DNA from: Mycobacterium sp. DL440
Lineage (GTDB): Bacteria; Actinomycetota; Actinomycetes; Mycobacteriales; Mycobacteriaceae
DNA: 64,000 nt
Assembly (NCBI RefSeq): GCF_011745145.1
Contig: NZ_CP050191.1
Coordinates: 2,619,054 to 2,683,053, forward strand
Direction of reading: 5' to 3'
A model generated the notes under the pieces. It did no database searches, was not told where the DNA came from, and saw only the letters and a list, made by a program, of their open reading frames with translations. The position numbers were made by a program, and so were the translations under genes. The stretch's first letter is position 1. Each line of letters starts with the position of its first letter. Shown here one piece after another: positions 54,690 through 63,765 of the stretch.

Positions 54690-55616
54690 TTATAGCGGAG
54701 CCCAGACATCCGGCGCCCGTCCATCGAGGTCGGTGAACCCGTACTCGCGGGCCAGTGCGGCCGAGCTGACGGACCGCTGGTTCCAGCGGGCCCGGTCCGG
54801 GTCGGCGGCCACCGCGGCGACTCCGCGCCCGACGAAGCGGGGGGACTCGGATTCGGCGAATCCCGGCGGTGCGGCCGGGTAGCCGTCGGTGCGGGCCAGG
54901 TCGAGTGCGCATCGCCAGTTGGCTTCGGTGACACCGTAGTTGTCGAGCATCATCTCCGAGCGCAGCCACCCCGGGGTGACCGCGACGGCAGTGGCGCCGA
55001 ACGCGGCGAGTTCGTGCCCGTGGCTGAAAGCCAGTCGGTTCACCGCATTCTTGACGAGGTCGTAGAACACCGAGAGCCGGGGGTTCTCGGCATTGAAGTC
55101 AGTTGTGCCATCCGTGATTTCGACCAAAATCCCGCCGGGGCGGTCGGCGAGCAGCGGCAGCAGGCAGTGCGACGTGATCAGGTGCGTGTCCAGTCCGAGG
55201 CGCAGCATCCGTAACCCGTCGTCGAGATCGTGCTGCCACATCGGTCGTCCCCAGGTGTCCGGCGGTCCCTTGAGTACCTCGGCTCCCCAGATGTCGTTGA
55301 CGAGGATGTCGATGTGCCCGTAGTCGACCTTGAGCCGCCCGGCCAGTTTCCGCACCTGCGTCACGTCGAGGTGGTCGACCTGTACGGCGACGCCGGATCC
55401 GCCCAGCTCCATTACCAATTCGGCGGTTTCCTCGATGGTTTCGGGCCGGTCGTAGTCGGAGAGGCGGCTTCCGCATCTACTGCTGCGGCCGGTGCACACG
55501 ACGGTCGCACCGACCTCACCCAGCGCCGCGGCAATGCCCCGACCCGCGCCGCGGGTCGCCCCGGCAACGACGGCGATGTGTCCCCGCAGCGCCTGCGGGT
55601 CGGGTGTCCAGGCCAT
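54690..55616 (-). CDS. short-chain dehydrogenase/reductase
   Basis: A 308-residue SDR. Cofactor motif VVAGATRGAGRGIAAALGE, NADP-type Arg-rich loop CTGRSSRCGSRL, and active-site FYDLVKNAVNRLAFSHG carrying Tyr and Lys of YxxxK. A C-terminal segment of ~60 residues is longer than the 250-residue classical SDR. It begins the SDR-amidohydrolase-NTF2 block; 100 bases separate it from the amidohydrolase, so coupling is likely but not strict. Confidence 0.85.
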   Translation of the reverse strand: MAWTPDPQALRGHIAVVAGATRGAGRGIAAALGEVGATVVCTGRSSRCGSRLSDYDRPETIEETAELVMELGGSGVAVQVDHLDVTQVRKLAGRLKVDYGHIDILVNDIWGAEVLKGPPDTWGRPMWQHDLDDGLRMLRLGLDTHLITSHCLLPLLADRPGGILVEITDGTTDFNAENPRLSVFYDLVKNAVNRLAFSHGHELAAFGATAVAVTPGWLRSEMMLDNYGVTEANWRCALDLARTDGYPAAPPGFAESESPRFVGRGVAAVAADPDRARWNQRSVSSAALAREYGFTDLDGRAPDVWAPL

Positions 55617-55683
55617 CCGATGAGTATCCCGCCGCGTGCAGTTCTATAGCTGCGGTTCGGCATTTCGGCGCATACTGGCTGAG

Positions 55684-56598
55684 GTGACTTCACTGCAGCG
55701 TTACATCGCTGAGGAAATCGCGACCGATCACGTCGACGGGCTGTTGTCGCGTCGTGAGGCACTGCGCCGGCTGGGACTGTTGGGAATAGGAGCCGCCGCG
55801 GCGGCCGCGCTGATCGCCGCCTGCGGCGAGGCAAAGGAGCCGGCGCCCACCGCGACGCCCGGTGCGCTACGGGATACGGCGCCGAAAGCGGCCCCGCCGC
55901 CGGGGAGCGAAAGCGCGCTGCCCACCAGTGCGGTCAGTTGGGCGGGCCCCGGCGGAGAGTTGCAGGGTGCCTGGGCCGCCGCGCCGGGACCCAGGGGCGC
56001 CGTGTTGGTGATCCACGAGAACAAGGGGCTCACCGACCACATCCGTTCCGTGGCGGGAAGGTTCGCCGGTATCGGGTATTCGGCGCTGGCGATCGACCTG
56101 CTCTCGACGCAGGGCGGCACCGCGGCATTCGCCGACCCGGCGGACGCCACCGCCGCGTTGAGCCGGATCGAACCGCAGGAGTTCATCGACAATCTGAAGT
56201 CCGGCATCGAGGAGCTGCAACGCCGCGTCCCGGGCCGCAAGGTCGCCGCTGTCGGTTTCTGCATGGGCGGCGGGCTGGTGTGGCGACTCCTGGCGGCCGA
56301 TACTCCTGTGCTGGCCGCCGCGGTGCCGTTCTACGGCCCAGCTCCTGACGATCCGGATTTCAGTGGTTCCCGTAACGCCGCGGTGCTCGCGTTCTACGGT
56401 GCCTTGGATCAGCGGGTGAACGCGGGTGAACCGACGGTACGCGCGGCGTTGGAGCGCGCCGGGATGGTGCACGACCTGATCACCGAACCCGACGCCAACC
56501 ACGCTTTCTTCAACGACACCGGCGATCGTTACGACCCGGCGGCCGCAGCCGATGCCTGGCGCCGAATGCAGGACTGGTTCGGCACGCATCTTGCCTGA
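55684..56598 (+). CDS. exported dienelactone-hydrolase-family protein
   Basis: A 304-residue alpha/beta hydrolase. Twin arginines SRREALRRLGLLGIG lead a hydrophobic stretch and lipobox-like ALIAACGE, so Tat export with lipid anchoring is likely. The catalytic triad is in place: Cys in GFCMGGG, Asp in FYGALDQRVN, His in DANHAFFND. GTG 55684 gives MTSLQRYIAEE. DLH members open enol-lactones or hydrolyse esters; substrate unknown. Divergent from the SDR operon with a ~70-base gap. Confidence 0.85.
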   Translation: MTSLQRYIAEEIATDHVDGLLSRREALRRLGLLGIGAAAAAALIAACGEAKEPAPTATPGALRDTAPKAAPPPGSESALPTSAVSWAGPGGELQGAWAAAPGPRGAVLVIHENKGLTDHIRSVAGRFAGIGYSALAIDLLSTQGGTAAFADPADATAALSRIEPQEFIDNLKSGIEELQRRVPGRKVAAVGFCMGGGLVWRLLAADTPVLAAAVPFYGPAPDDPDFSGSRNAAVLAFYGALDQRVNAGEPTVRAALERAGMVHDLITEPDANHAFFNDTGDRYDPAAAADAWRRMQDWFGTHLA

Positions 56599-56686
56599 GC
56601 CCGTGAGCGGGCTTGTTCAGCGGCTGTTCAGGTCTCGGTTGCGGCGTGGTTGTTGACCGCACACGCGGCCCGGTTCTCATCGGGAC

Positions 56687-57793
56687 ATGCGGGTTGTCCA
56701 GGTTGCCAACTTCTACGGCCCGCGATCGGGTGGTCTGCGTACCGCGGTCGACCGCCTCGGCGCGGAGTACTGCGCCCTGGGCCACGAGGTGTATCTCATT
56801 GTTCCGGGTGCAGACCCGCAGCGGCATGTCCTTGCCAGCGGTGTCGTGCGAATTTCCTTGCCCGCCCGGCTCATCCCGTGCACCGGGGGCTACCGCGCGG
56901 TGCTGCCGGGTCCGGTGACCGCGCTGCTGCAGCAGCTACGCCCGGACGCGATCGAGGTATCGGACCGGTTGACCCTGCGGTCGCTGGGGCCGTGGGGCCG
57001 CAGACATGGGGTGGCCACCGTGATGATCTCCCACGAACGCCTGGACCGGCTGGTCGGTCAGGTGCTGCCTCGATCGGCGGCGGTCATGGTGGCGGACTTC
57101 GCCAACCGCCGCACCGCCGCGAACTACGACGCGGTGGTGTGTACGACGGGTTTCGCGCGGGAGGAATTCGACCGGATCGGTGCGGACAACGTCGCGACCG
57201 TGCCACTCGGGGTGGACCTCGAGCAGTTCCACCCGCGGCGGCGGTGCGCCGAGATGCGCAGTCGCTGGGCTGCGCCACAGCAGACCCTTCTGGTGCACTG
57301 CGGCAGGTTGTCGGTGGAGAAGCACGCCCACCGAAGTATCGATACCATTGCCGCACTGCGTGATTCGGGGGTAGACGCGCAACTGGTGGTGGTCGGGGAG
57401 GGTCCGTTGCGGGCCCGGCTCCAGAGGCAGGCCAGCGGGTTGCCGGTGGCCTTCACCGGATACATCGGTTGCCGCGACACCGTGGCGACCATCCTGGCCT
57501 CGGCAGATGTCGCGCTGGCACCCGGCCCGCACGAGACCTTCGGCCTGGCCGCTCTGGAAGCGCTGGCGTGCGGAACTCCGGCGGTGGTGTCACGGACCTC
57601 GGCCCTGGCCGAGATTCTGACCCGCGACAGTGGAGCGACCGCAGACAACGACGCCCACGCCATCGCACGTGCTGTCACCTCGGTCATCGGCCGGCCCGAA
57701 CCGCTGCGGCGCAGCAGCGCCCGTCAGCGTGCCGAGCAGTTCACCTGGCCCCGGTCGGCGGCCGGAATGCTCGACGCACTGGGAGTCGGGTAA
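56687..57793 (+). CDS. pimC: GT4 mannosyltransferase, PimC-like
   Basis: A 368-residue GT4 (GT-B fold) enzyme. MRVVQVANFYGPRSGGLRTA is the donor/acceptor-binding N-terminus, GVDLEQFHPRRR the linker, and HETFGLAALEALACGTPAVV the EX7E-type donor motif. The whole sequence resembles PimC of M. tuberculosis CDC1551, proposed to add a third mannose to phosphatidylinositol mannosides, as I remember it. The exact step is inference. ATG 56687. Confidence 0.75.
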   Translation: MRVVQVANFYGPRSGGLRTAVDRLGAEYCALGHEVYLIVPGADPQRHVLASGVVRISLPARLIPCTGGYRAVLPGPVTALLQQLRPDAIEVSDRLTLRSLGPWGRRHGVATVMISHERLDRLVGQVLPRSAAVMVADFANRRTAANYDAVVCTTGFAREEFDRIGADNVATVPLGVDLEQFHPRRRCAEMRSRWAAPQQTLLVHCGRLSVEKHAHRSIDTIAALRDSGVDAQLVVVGEGPLRARLQRQASGLPVAFTGYIGCRDTVATILASADVALAPGPHETFGLAALEALACGTPAVVSRTSALAEILTRDSGATADNDAHAIARAVTSVIGRPEPLRRSSARQRAEQFTWPRSAAGMLDALGVG

Positions 57794-57901
57794 CAAGGCG
57801 GGTTTTGCGCACGCTGACGCCAGACCTGGTGCGCGGGCCCGCCCCGGCCCTATGTTCCGCGGGTCAGATTTACGCGCACGCTGCCTAGAGGATGGTCGAG
57901 C

Positions 57902-59320
57902 ATGTCCGAAACCACCACAGCCCCAGAATCGTTGGGCTACGAGCCGCCTCCGGCCGCCCGGCAGCTGCGCGGCAACCTCGGGGTTGCCTCGATCGTCTTC
58001 ATGGTGGTGGCCGCGGCCGCACCACTGGGTGTGATCGGCGGGGTGGTGCCGTTGGGCATCGCCTCGGGCAACGGAGCCGGATTCCCCGCCACGTTCATCG
58101 CCGCCACGCTGGTCCTGTTGTTGTTCGCGGTCGGCTTCACCGCGATGACCCCGTATGTCGACGAGGCGGGCGCCTTCTTCTCCTACGTTCGTCAGTCGCT
58201 CGGATTGCCCGCCGGCATCGGTATCGCCTTCGTGGCACTGGTGAGCTACGTGGCGCTGGAGGCGGGCGTGTACGGACTGCTCGGCCCGGCGGGGGCGAGT
58301 GTCGTCGAGCTGGCGGGCGGGCCGACGGTGCCCTGGTGGGTGTTCGCCGCCGTAGCTTTCGCCGTCACCACCTACCTCGGGTACCGCAACATCGAGCTGT
58401 CCAGCCGCGTGCTCGGCGTGCTGTTGACCGGCGAGATCGCGATCGTGCTGGTGCTCGACCTGGTGATCGTGGCCAACGGAGGCGACCACGGCCTGTCCTC
58501 GGGCATCGTGAACCCGAGTGCGATCCTCTCCGGCTCACTGGGCATCGGGTTGTTGTTCGCCATCATCAGCTACGTCGGATTCGAGGCGACGGCGATCTTC
58601 CGCGACGAGGCCCGCACACCCGAGCGCACGATTCCCCGGGCCACCTACCTGGCACTGATCCTCATCGGGGTGTTCTACGCGGTCACCAGCTGGGCCTTGA
58701 TCTCGGGCTGGGGCGATGAGCAGGCTGTCACTCGCGCCACCGACTCGGGTTCCACCTTCCTCGGCGACACCGCGCACCGCTACATCGGCGCGGCGGGCGC
58801 CGACATCATCACGGTGCTGTACTTCACCAGCCTGTTCGCCTGCATCCTGGCCTTCCACAATGTGGCCTCGCGTTACGTGTTCGCGCTCGCACAGCGTGAC
58901 GTGCTGCCCGCGCGGCTGAGTCGGCCGCACGACCGGCACGGCTCGCCGCACCGGGCCTCGCTGTGGATCTCCGGTGTCGTGGCGGTCAGCGTGCTCCTGG
59001 CCGTGGTGTTCGGGCTGGACCCGGCCGCCCAGTTCTACACCTGGTTCGCCGGGGCGACGACGGTCGGTGTGGTGCTGCTGATGATCGCCACCAGTGTCGC
59101 GGTTCTGGTCTATTTCTTCTCCGACCGGCATGGACATTCGCTGTGGCGGGTTCGGGTCGCGCCAGCGTTGGGCCTGGCCGGTCTGCTGGGCGCACTGGTT
59201 CTGATCTTGACCAACCTCAACGACCTGGTGGGCGGTTCCAGCGTGTTGGCGTGGGCAATCCTCGGTGTACTCGTCGCCGCGTTCGCGGTCGGTGTGGTCG
59301 TGGGTCGACGGGTCGGCTGA
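57902..59320 (+). CDS. APC-family amino-acid/polyamine permease
   Basis: A 472-residue permease with about twelve helices. Start GNLGVASIVFMVVAAAAPLG and FSYVRQSLGLPAGIGIAFVA, then ISYVGFEATAIFRDEARTPE, are the APC transporter pattern. Substrate is probably an amino acid or amine; it cannot be fixed. ATG 57902. The C-terminal helix VLVAAFAVGVVVGRRV ends cleanly. It stands alone between the mannosyltransferase and the cupredoxin. Confidence 0.87.
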   Translation: MSETTTAPESLGYEPPPAARQLRGNLGVASIVFMVVAAAAPLGVIGGVVPLGIASGNGAGFPATFIAATLVLLLFAVGFTAMTPYVDEAGAFFSYVRQSLGLPAGIGIAFVALVSYVALEAGVYGLLGPAGASVVELAGGPTVPWWVFAAVAFAVTTYLGYRNIELSSRVLGVLLTGEIAIVLVLDLVIVANGGDHGLSSGIVNPSAILSGSLGIGLLFAIISYVGFEATAIFRDEARTPERTIPRATYLALILIGVFYAVTSWALISGWGDEQAVTRATDSGSTFLGDTAHRYIGAAGADIITVLYFTSLFACILAFHNVASRYVFALAQRDVLPARLSRPHDRHGSPHRASLWISGVVAVSVLLAVVFGLDPAAQFYTWFAGATTVGVVLLMIATSVAVLVYFFSDRHGHSLWRVRVAPALGLAGLLGALVLILTNLNDLVGGSSVLAWAILGVLVAAFAVGVVVGRRVG

Positions 59321-59390
59321 AACAGGCGCATCACACTCCGGTGGGGCCGATAATTGTCTGCGGTCTCAGACGATTCCAAGGAGGACCCGG

Positions 59391-59777
59391 ATGTATCGAC
59401 TTGCAGTGCTGACCGCGTCGCTGTTCCTGCTCGCCGGCACGACTGTTGCCTGCGGACAAGCCAATTCGCCGGCCGGCCACGGCCAGCATTCCGAGACGGT
59501 CACCACCAGCCCGGATAAGGGAGTCCCGACCGGCCCCGTCATCGCGATCGAAGGTATGGGATTCAGCGCCCTGGGACCCGTGGCGCCGGGGACCGAGATC
59601 ACCATCGTCAACAACGACGAGGTCGAGCATTCGGTGACCTCGCGAACCAAGGGTGTGTTCGACGTCCACGTCGACGGCAAGGGACGGGCCACACTGACCG
59701 CTCCGCAGGAATCGGGGGAGTACGCGTTCTACTGCCTCTATCACCCCGCGATGCTGGGCACCCTGACCGTCAAGTAG
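59391..59777 (+). CDS. exported cupredoxin-like lipoprotein
   Basis: A 128-residue lipoprotein with signal MYRLAVLTASLFLLAG and lipobox VAC at residues 19-21. The cupredoxin fold has likely copper ligands: His in DEVEHSV, Cys in YAFYCLYH, His in LYHPAM and Met in the same loop. So it could be an electron-transfer or copper-binding protein. AAGGAGG lies just before ATG 59391. It is 12 bases from the end of the convergent P450 gene. Confidence 0.8.
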   Translation: MYRLAVLTASLFLLAGTTVACGQANSPAGHGQHSETVTTSPDKGVPTGPVIAIEGMGFSALGPVAPGTEITIVNNDEVEHSVTSRTKGVFDVHVDGKGRATLTAPQESGEYAFYCLYHPAMLGTLTVK

Positions 59778-59789
59778 ATCTTGCGCTGG

Positions 59790-61061
59790 TCACCAGGCCA
59801 CCGGCATGCGTTTGATGCCATGGATGAACGGCGATTGGAGCCGGTCCGGTTCCTCGGTCACCACGATGTCGGGCAACTGGCGGTGCAATTCCTCGAACGC
59901 CACGGTGATTTCACGGCGCGCCAGGTTTGCTCCGAGGCAGAAGTGCGCCCCGCCGCCACCGAATCCGAGGTGGGGGTTGGGATGGCGGGTGATGTCGAAC
60001 ATCCACGGATCGGCAAACTTTGACTCATCCCGATTCGCGGATCCGTACCACAGTGTCACCTTTGCCCCGGCCGGCAGCGATGTCCCACCCAGCACGGTGT
60101 CCTGGGTGACCGTGCGGCGCATGTAGCTCACCGGCGACGCCCAGCGCACGATCTCCTCTACCGCCGTGGGGGCCAGTTCCTCGTATCGTGACCACCACCT
60201 CCGACGCTGCTCGGGGTAGCGGGTCAGCGCGAGCACACCGTGGCTGATGGCGTTGCGGGTGGTTTCGTTGCCGGCGACCACCAGCAGGATGAAGAACGAG
60301 GCCACCTCGGCCGAGGTCAGCCGTTCCCCGTCGACCTCGGCCTGAACCAGGCTGGTCGTCAGATCCTCTGTGGGTGCGGCACGCCGTTCGTCTGCCAGCG
60401 CGGTCGCATAGGCGCCGATGTCCATCGCGACGGTGAGGAACTCGTCGAAATCGGTGGTCAGGTCGGGGTCGCCGAATCCCAGAATCACGTTGGTCCAGTG
60501 GAAGATCCGTTGATGGTCGCGCTCGGGAATGCCCATCATGTCGCAGATGATCTGCAGCGGTAGCGGCCCGGCGAGTTCGGTGACCAGTTCGGCGGTGCCG
60601 TCAGGATTTCTGGCTATCATGTCGCTGACCAGGCGCCGGGCCCGATCACGGACGGAATCCTCGATCAGCGCCACCACTCGCGGCGTGAACGCGCTGCGCA
60701 CGATGTTGCGAAGCCGGGTGTGACGGGGGTCGTCCAATGCGATCATCGAGCCGAAATACTCTGCCAGTTCCGGGGTTTGATCGCCGATGGTGATTCCGGA
60801 CGCGGAGCTGAAGATCTCGGGGTGACGGCTGGCGTGGAACACGTCGTCGTACCTGGTCACCGCCCAGTGCCCGGCGCTCTCCGGAAAGCCGGCGAGACCG
60901 CACGCCGGGTGGAAGGAGATCGGGTCGTCACGGCGCAGCGCGGCAAATGCCCCTTCTCGGACGTCGTCGTCCTCACGCCAGAACTGCCACGACCCGAGAT
61001 CGACGTCCGAGCGTGGCACCTCGGGAGGAGCCGCTCCGTTGACCCGCGCTGTGATGCCCAC
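59790..61061 (-). CDS. cytochrome P450
   Basis: A 423-residue P450. The I-helix oxygen-binding motif VVAGNETTRNAISH, the K-helix ExxR in EEIVRWASPVSYMRR, and the heme Cys in GFGGGGAHFCLGANLARRE are all intact. It resembles the CYP124/125/142 group that hydroxylates lipid or sterol chains, but I do not assign a subfamily. GTG 61061 is chosen because an Arg/Pro-rich longer frame is unlikely. No ferredoxin gene is adjacent; the reductase at 26120 or others would supply electrons. Confidence 0.9.
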   Translation of the reverse strand: MGITARVNGAAPPEVPRSDVDLGSWQFWREDDDVREGAFAALRRDDPISFHPACGLAGFPESAGHWAVTRYDDVFHASRHPEIFSSASGITIGDQTPELAEYFGSMIALDDPRHTRLRNIVRSAFTPRVVALIEDSVRDRARRLVSDMIARNPDGTAELVTELAGPLPLQIICDMMGIPERDHQRIFHWTNVILGFGDPDLTTDFDEFLTVAMDIGAYATALADERRAAPTEDLTTSLVQAEVDGERLTSAEVASFFILLVVAGNETTRNAISHGVLALTRYPEQRRRWWSRYEELAPTAVEEIVRWASPVSYMRRTVTQDTVLGGTSLPAGAKVTLWYGSANRDESKFADPWMFDITRHPNPHLGFGGGGAHFCLGANLARREITVAFEELHRQLPDIVVTEEPDRLQSPFIHGIKRMPVAW

Positions 61062-61236
61062 CCCGCCAGGGTAGGGCCGGGACGCTCCGGACAATGGGTA
61101 ACGCTCGGATCGGTCGCGGCGATACCCCCTGGGGTGCACGTTTCGCCGCTCGCAGCCGGGTGAGCTGCAAGGCGTTGCGGCGCCGGGCCATTGGGGGATG
61201 GCGGGTGCCCGGGTCACGACCGTAGGAGGCTCAGGT

Positions 61237-61710
61237 ATGAAACTGACCAAGTTCGTGGCGGCTGCGTTGACAGTCGGTGCGTTCGGAGTAGGCGTCGCGG
61301 GGTTGGGGGCTCCGGTGGCGTCGGCGTCGCCCGCTGTGCCGGCGCCGCTCAAGCCGGGGCACGGCAACGACGACTGTTTCCCGTTCTGCAAAGGCGGGCC
61401 GCCCGGCCATGACCGTGATTTCGACCGTGGCCGCGATTTCGACAACCGGGGCCACGATTTCGACCACCGCGATCACTGGGACGACAAGGGTCCCTGGTGG
61501 GCGAACAACCGACACGACTGGTGGGATGACCGTAGAGGCGCGCCGCCGTGGGGTTGGGGTCCGCCGCCACCGATGCACTGGAACGGCGGACCGCTCCCGC
61601 CTCGGGTCAACTACTGGGGATATGACTTGAACCCAGTGTGGGACAACGGGTTTCGGCAGTGGGGGGTGTGGCTGTTCGGCGTCTGGGTCCCGATCATCGG
61701 GGTCGGCTGA
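61237..61710 (+). CDS. small secreted Asp/His-rich repeat protein
   Basis: A 157-residue exported protein. Signal peptide MKLTKFVAAALTVGAFGVG ends near VASASP. The middle has short repeats of the form RDFD/GHDFD (PGHDRDFDRGRDFDNRGHDF), rich in Asp, Arg and His, then a Trp/Pro/Gly-rich tail (PPWGWGPPPPMHW) and a C-terminal hydrophobic VWLFGVWVPIIGVG. GGAGG precedes ATG 61237. Two cysteines (CFPFCK) may pair. Metal binding is possible but unproven. Similar small repeat-rich secreted proteins are common in mycobacteria. Confidence 0.65.
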   Translation: MKLTKFVAAALTVGAFGVGVAGLGAPVASASPAVPAPLKPGHGNDDCFPFCKGGPPGHDRDFDRGRDFDNRGHDFDHRDHWDDKGPWWANNRHDWWDDRRGAPPWGWGPPPPMHWNGGPLPPRVNYWGYDLNPVWDNGFRQWGVWLFGVWVPIIGVG

Positions 61711-61727
61711 TTCCCCATCGGTAGTGG

Positions 61728-62168
61728 TCAGCCGCTCTTGCGGGTGGGGCTCTCGTCGCCGCTCTGATCGGAGTCATCCTGATCGTGACGGACGACGCGG
61801 ACCCGCCCGTGCGGCAGGCATGCGGCGTAGCCGTGGTACTTCCCGTACAGCTCCCACGATGTCCGGCCTTCTTCGGGCCGGACATCGATGCGGTGGCCGT
61901 CGGAAAAGCTCAGGTGGAGGCTGCCGTTGTCCTCCCAGTCGGCGTGCGTGCACCGTTGACCGGCGAAATCGAACAGCGGCCGAACTTCGTTGCGCAGTGA
62001 CCGTGGGTCCAGCGCAACCACTTCGGCCGCGTCCGTACCGGTCGCCGGCAGCGTCAGTTCCAGCGGGACCGAGATGACCAGTTCGTTGTAGTCGTCGAGG
62101 TTGAGCACCAGGCCATCACGAAATGCGATCCGCTGGACCAAGCACCCTTGAATCCATTGTTCGCTCAT
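61728..62168 (-). CDS. DUF6188-like conserved hypothetical
   Basis: A 146-residue soluble protein. MSEQWIQGCLVQRIAFRDGL, then LHLSFSDGHRIDVRPEEGRT, follow the DUF6188 pattern. The C-terminal ~25 residues (HDQDDSDQSGDESPTR) are acidic and probably disordered. No enzyme motif. ATG 62168. It is convergent with the repeat protein and divergent from the LLM gene. Function unknown. Confidence 0.65.
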   Translation of the reverse strand: MSEQWIQGCLVQRIAFRDGLVLNLDDYNELVISVPLELTLPATGTDAAEVVALDPRSLRNEVRPLFDFAGQRCTHADWEDNGSLHLSFSDGHRIDVRPEEGRTSWELYGKYHGYAACLPHGRVRVVRHDQDDSDQSGDESPTRKSG

Positions 62169-62254
62169 TGTCTTACTCTGAACCGCCGGGCGACGGGGCA
62201 CAAGAGGCGCTCGCACGGTGTTGGGTCAAATATGGATGACATGGGAAACGTCCG

Positions 62255-63136
62255 ATGAAGGTCCGATTCGGTGTGGGAGTCGGCGCCGACACCGCCCCGG
62301 GCGAACTGGGCGGGATCGTCGATCACCTGGAGAATTCCGGGGTCGACTCACTGTGGTTCTCCGAACTGGTCTACACCCCGGCGGTGGATCCGTTCATCGG
62401 CATGGCCTACGCGCTGGCACGCACCCGGCGGCTGAAGGTCGGCACCTCGGTCGCCATCCTGCCGGGGCGCCATCCGGTACTGGTGGCCAAACAACTGGCC
62501 TCGCTGGCGGCGCTGGCACCCAAGCGGGTGTTGCCGGTATTCGGCCTGCATTCCGCCTTGCCTGCTGAGCGGGACATCTTCGTCGTCCCGGACCGCCGCC
62601 GGGCCGCGGTCTTCGACGAATCGCTGCACCTGTTGCGGTTGGCCCTCAACGGCCGCGACGTGTCGTTCGAGGGTGAGTACTTCACCGTCCGCTCCGCGCA
62701 GGTGCAGCCGGTGCCGGCCAAACCGATCGACATCTGGCTGGGCGGCTCGGCGCCGGCGGCGCTGACCCGCATCGGCAGACTCGGCGACGGATGGCTCGGC
62801 AGCTTCCTCACTCCGGACGAGGCGGCCGCAGCACGCCGGCGCATCGAGGAGGAGGCGCAGGCCGCGGGCCGGACCATCGAGCCTGACCACTACGGCATCA
62901 GCCTCGCGGTGGGCGATGGCGCCCTTCCGGCTGATCTGCTTGCCGCGGTGCGGCGTCGCAGGCCGGACGTCGACCCGGAGGACCTGGTGGCCGCGGACTG
63001 GTCCGACCTGCACCGGCAGATCGACGGCTACCTGGCGGCCGGTCTGACCAAGTTCGTGATCAGGGCAGCGGGCCCCACCGATCGCGCTGCGTTCCTGGAC
63101 CGGTTCACCGCCGAGTTGCTGCCCTGGCAGAACTGA
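62255..63136 (+). CDS. LLM-class oxidoreductase (TIGR03854-type)
   Basis: A 293-residue luciferase-fold enzyme. RFGVGVGADTAPGELGGIVD opens it, GVDSLWFSELVYTPAVDPF is the family segment, and PIDIWLGGSAPAALTRIGRL the cofactor phosphate-binding region. Such proteins use F420 or FMN; F420 is likely in this organism. ATG 62255. It stands alone, 100 bases before the MPT53-like gene. Substrate unknown. Confidence 0.83.
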   Translation: MKVRFGVGVGADTAPGELGGIVDHLENSGVDSLWFSELVYTPAVDPFIGMAYALARTRRLKVGTSVAILPGRHPVLVAKQLASLAALAPKRVLPVFGLHSALPAERDIFVVPDRRRAAVFDESLHLLRLALNGRDVSFEGEYFTVRSAQVQPVPAKPIDIWLGGSAPAALTRIGRLGDGWLGSFLTPDEAAAARRRIEEEAQAAGRTIEPDHYGISLAVGDGALPADLLAAVRRRRPDVDPEDLVAADWSDLHRQIDGYLAAGLTKFVIRAAGPTDRAAFLDRFTAELLPWQN

Positions 63137-63237
63137 GCCCGGCGAGATTCTGGCGTTGAACCCGGGAGCGTCGACTTCCGTGTTAGGGGGTATGCGCAGG
63201 CCGTGCGTGCGCCGCGCCCTGAGCGAAGGAGAAAGCC

Positions 63238-63756
63238 ATGAGGATGCGACTCCCGCGGTTGCGCCTATCGGCGATATCCGGCCTGGCCGGCGTGCTGTCG
63301 ACAGTTGCGATGGTGTTGGCGCTGGTCGTCGCACCGACCGCAGCCGCCGACGATCGGCTGCAGTTCACCGGCACCACCTTGTCCGGCGCGCCCTTCAACG
63401 GGGCCGGCTTGGCCGGACGGCCCGCAGTGCTGTGGTTCTGGACGCCGTGGTGCCCGTTCTGCAACGCCGAGGCGCCGTCGGTGAGCCAGGTTGCCGCAGC
63501 CAATCCGCAGGTCAGCTTCGTCGGTGTGGCGGCACACTCCGATGTCGGGGCCATGCAGGGATTCGTCGACAAGTACCACCTCAATTTCCCCAACCTCAAT
63601 GACGCCGACGGGTCGATCTGGGCCCGCTACAGCGTCCCGTGGCAGCCGGCGTACGTCTTCTACCGCTCCGACGGGTCGTCCACGTTCGTCAACAATCCCA
63701 CGTCGGCGATGCCCCAGCAGGAGCTGGCCGATCGGGTCGCGGCCCTGAAGAGCTAG
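63238..63756 (+). CDS. mpt53: MPT53/DsbE-like secreted thioredoxin-fold protein
   Basis: A 172-residue exported thioredoxin. A signal peptide of ~38 residues ends near TAAADDRL. The active site WCPFC lies in VLWFWTPWCPFCNAEAP, and the cis-Pro in SVPWQPAYVFY. In M. tuberculosis MPT53 (Rv2878c) is an oxidase for folding secreted proteins and lies beside a CcdA-like gene, as here, 9 bases upstream. ATG 63238 follows GGAGAAA. Together they form an extracytoplasmic thiol redox system. Confidence 0.85.
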   Translation: MRMRLPRLRLSAISGLAGVLSTVAMVLALVVAPTAAADDRLQFTGTTLSGAPFNGAGLAGRPAVLWFWTPWCPFCNAEAPSVSQVAAANPQVSFVGVAAHSDVGAMQGFVDKYHLNFPNLNDADGSIWARYSVPWQPAYVFYRSDGSSTFVNNPTSAMPQQELADRVAALKS

Positions 63757-63765
63757 TCGGCGGGC

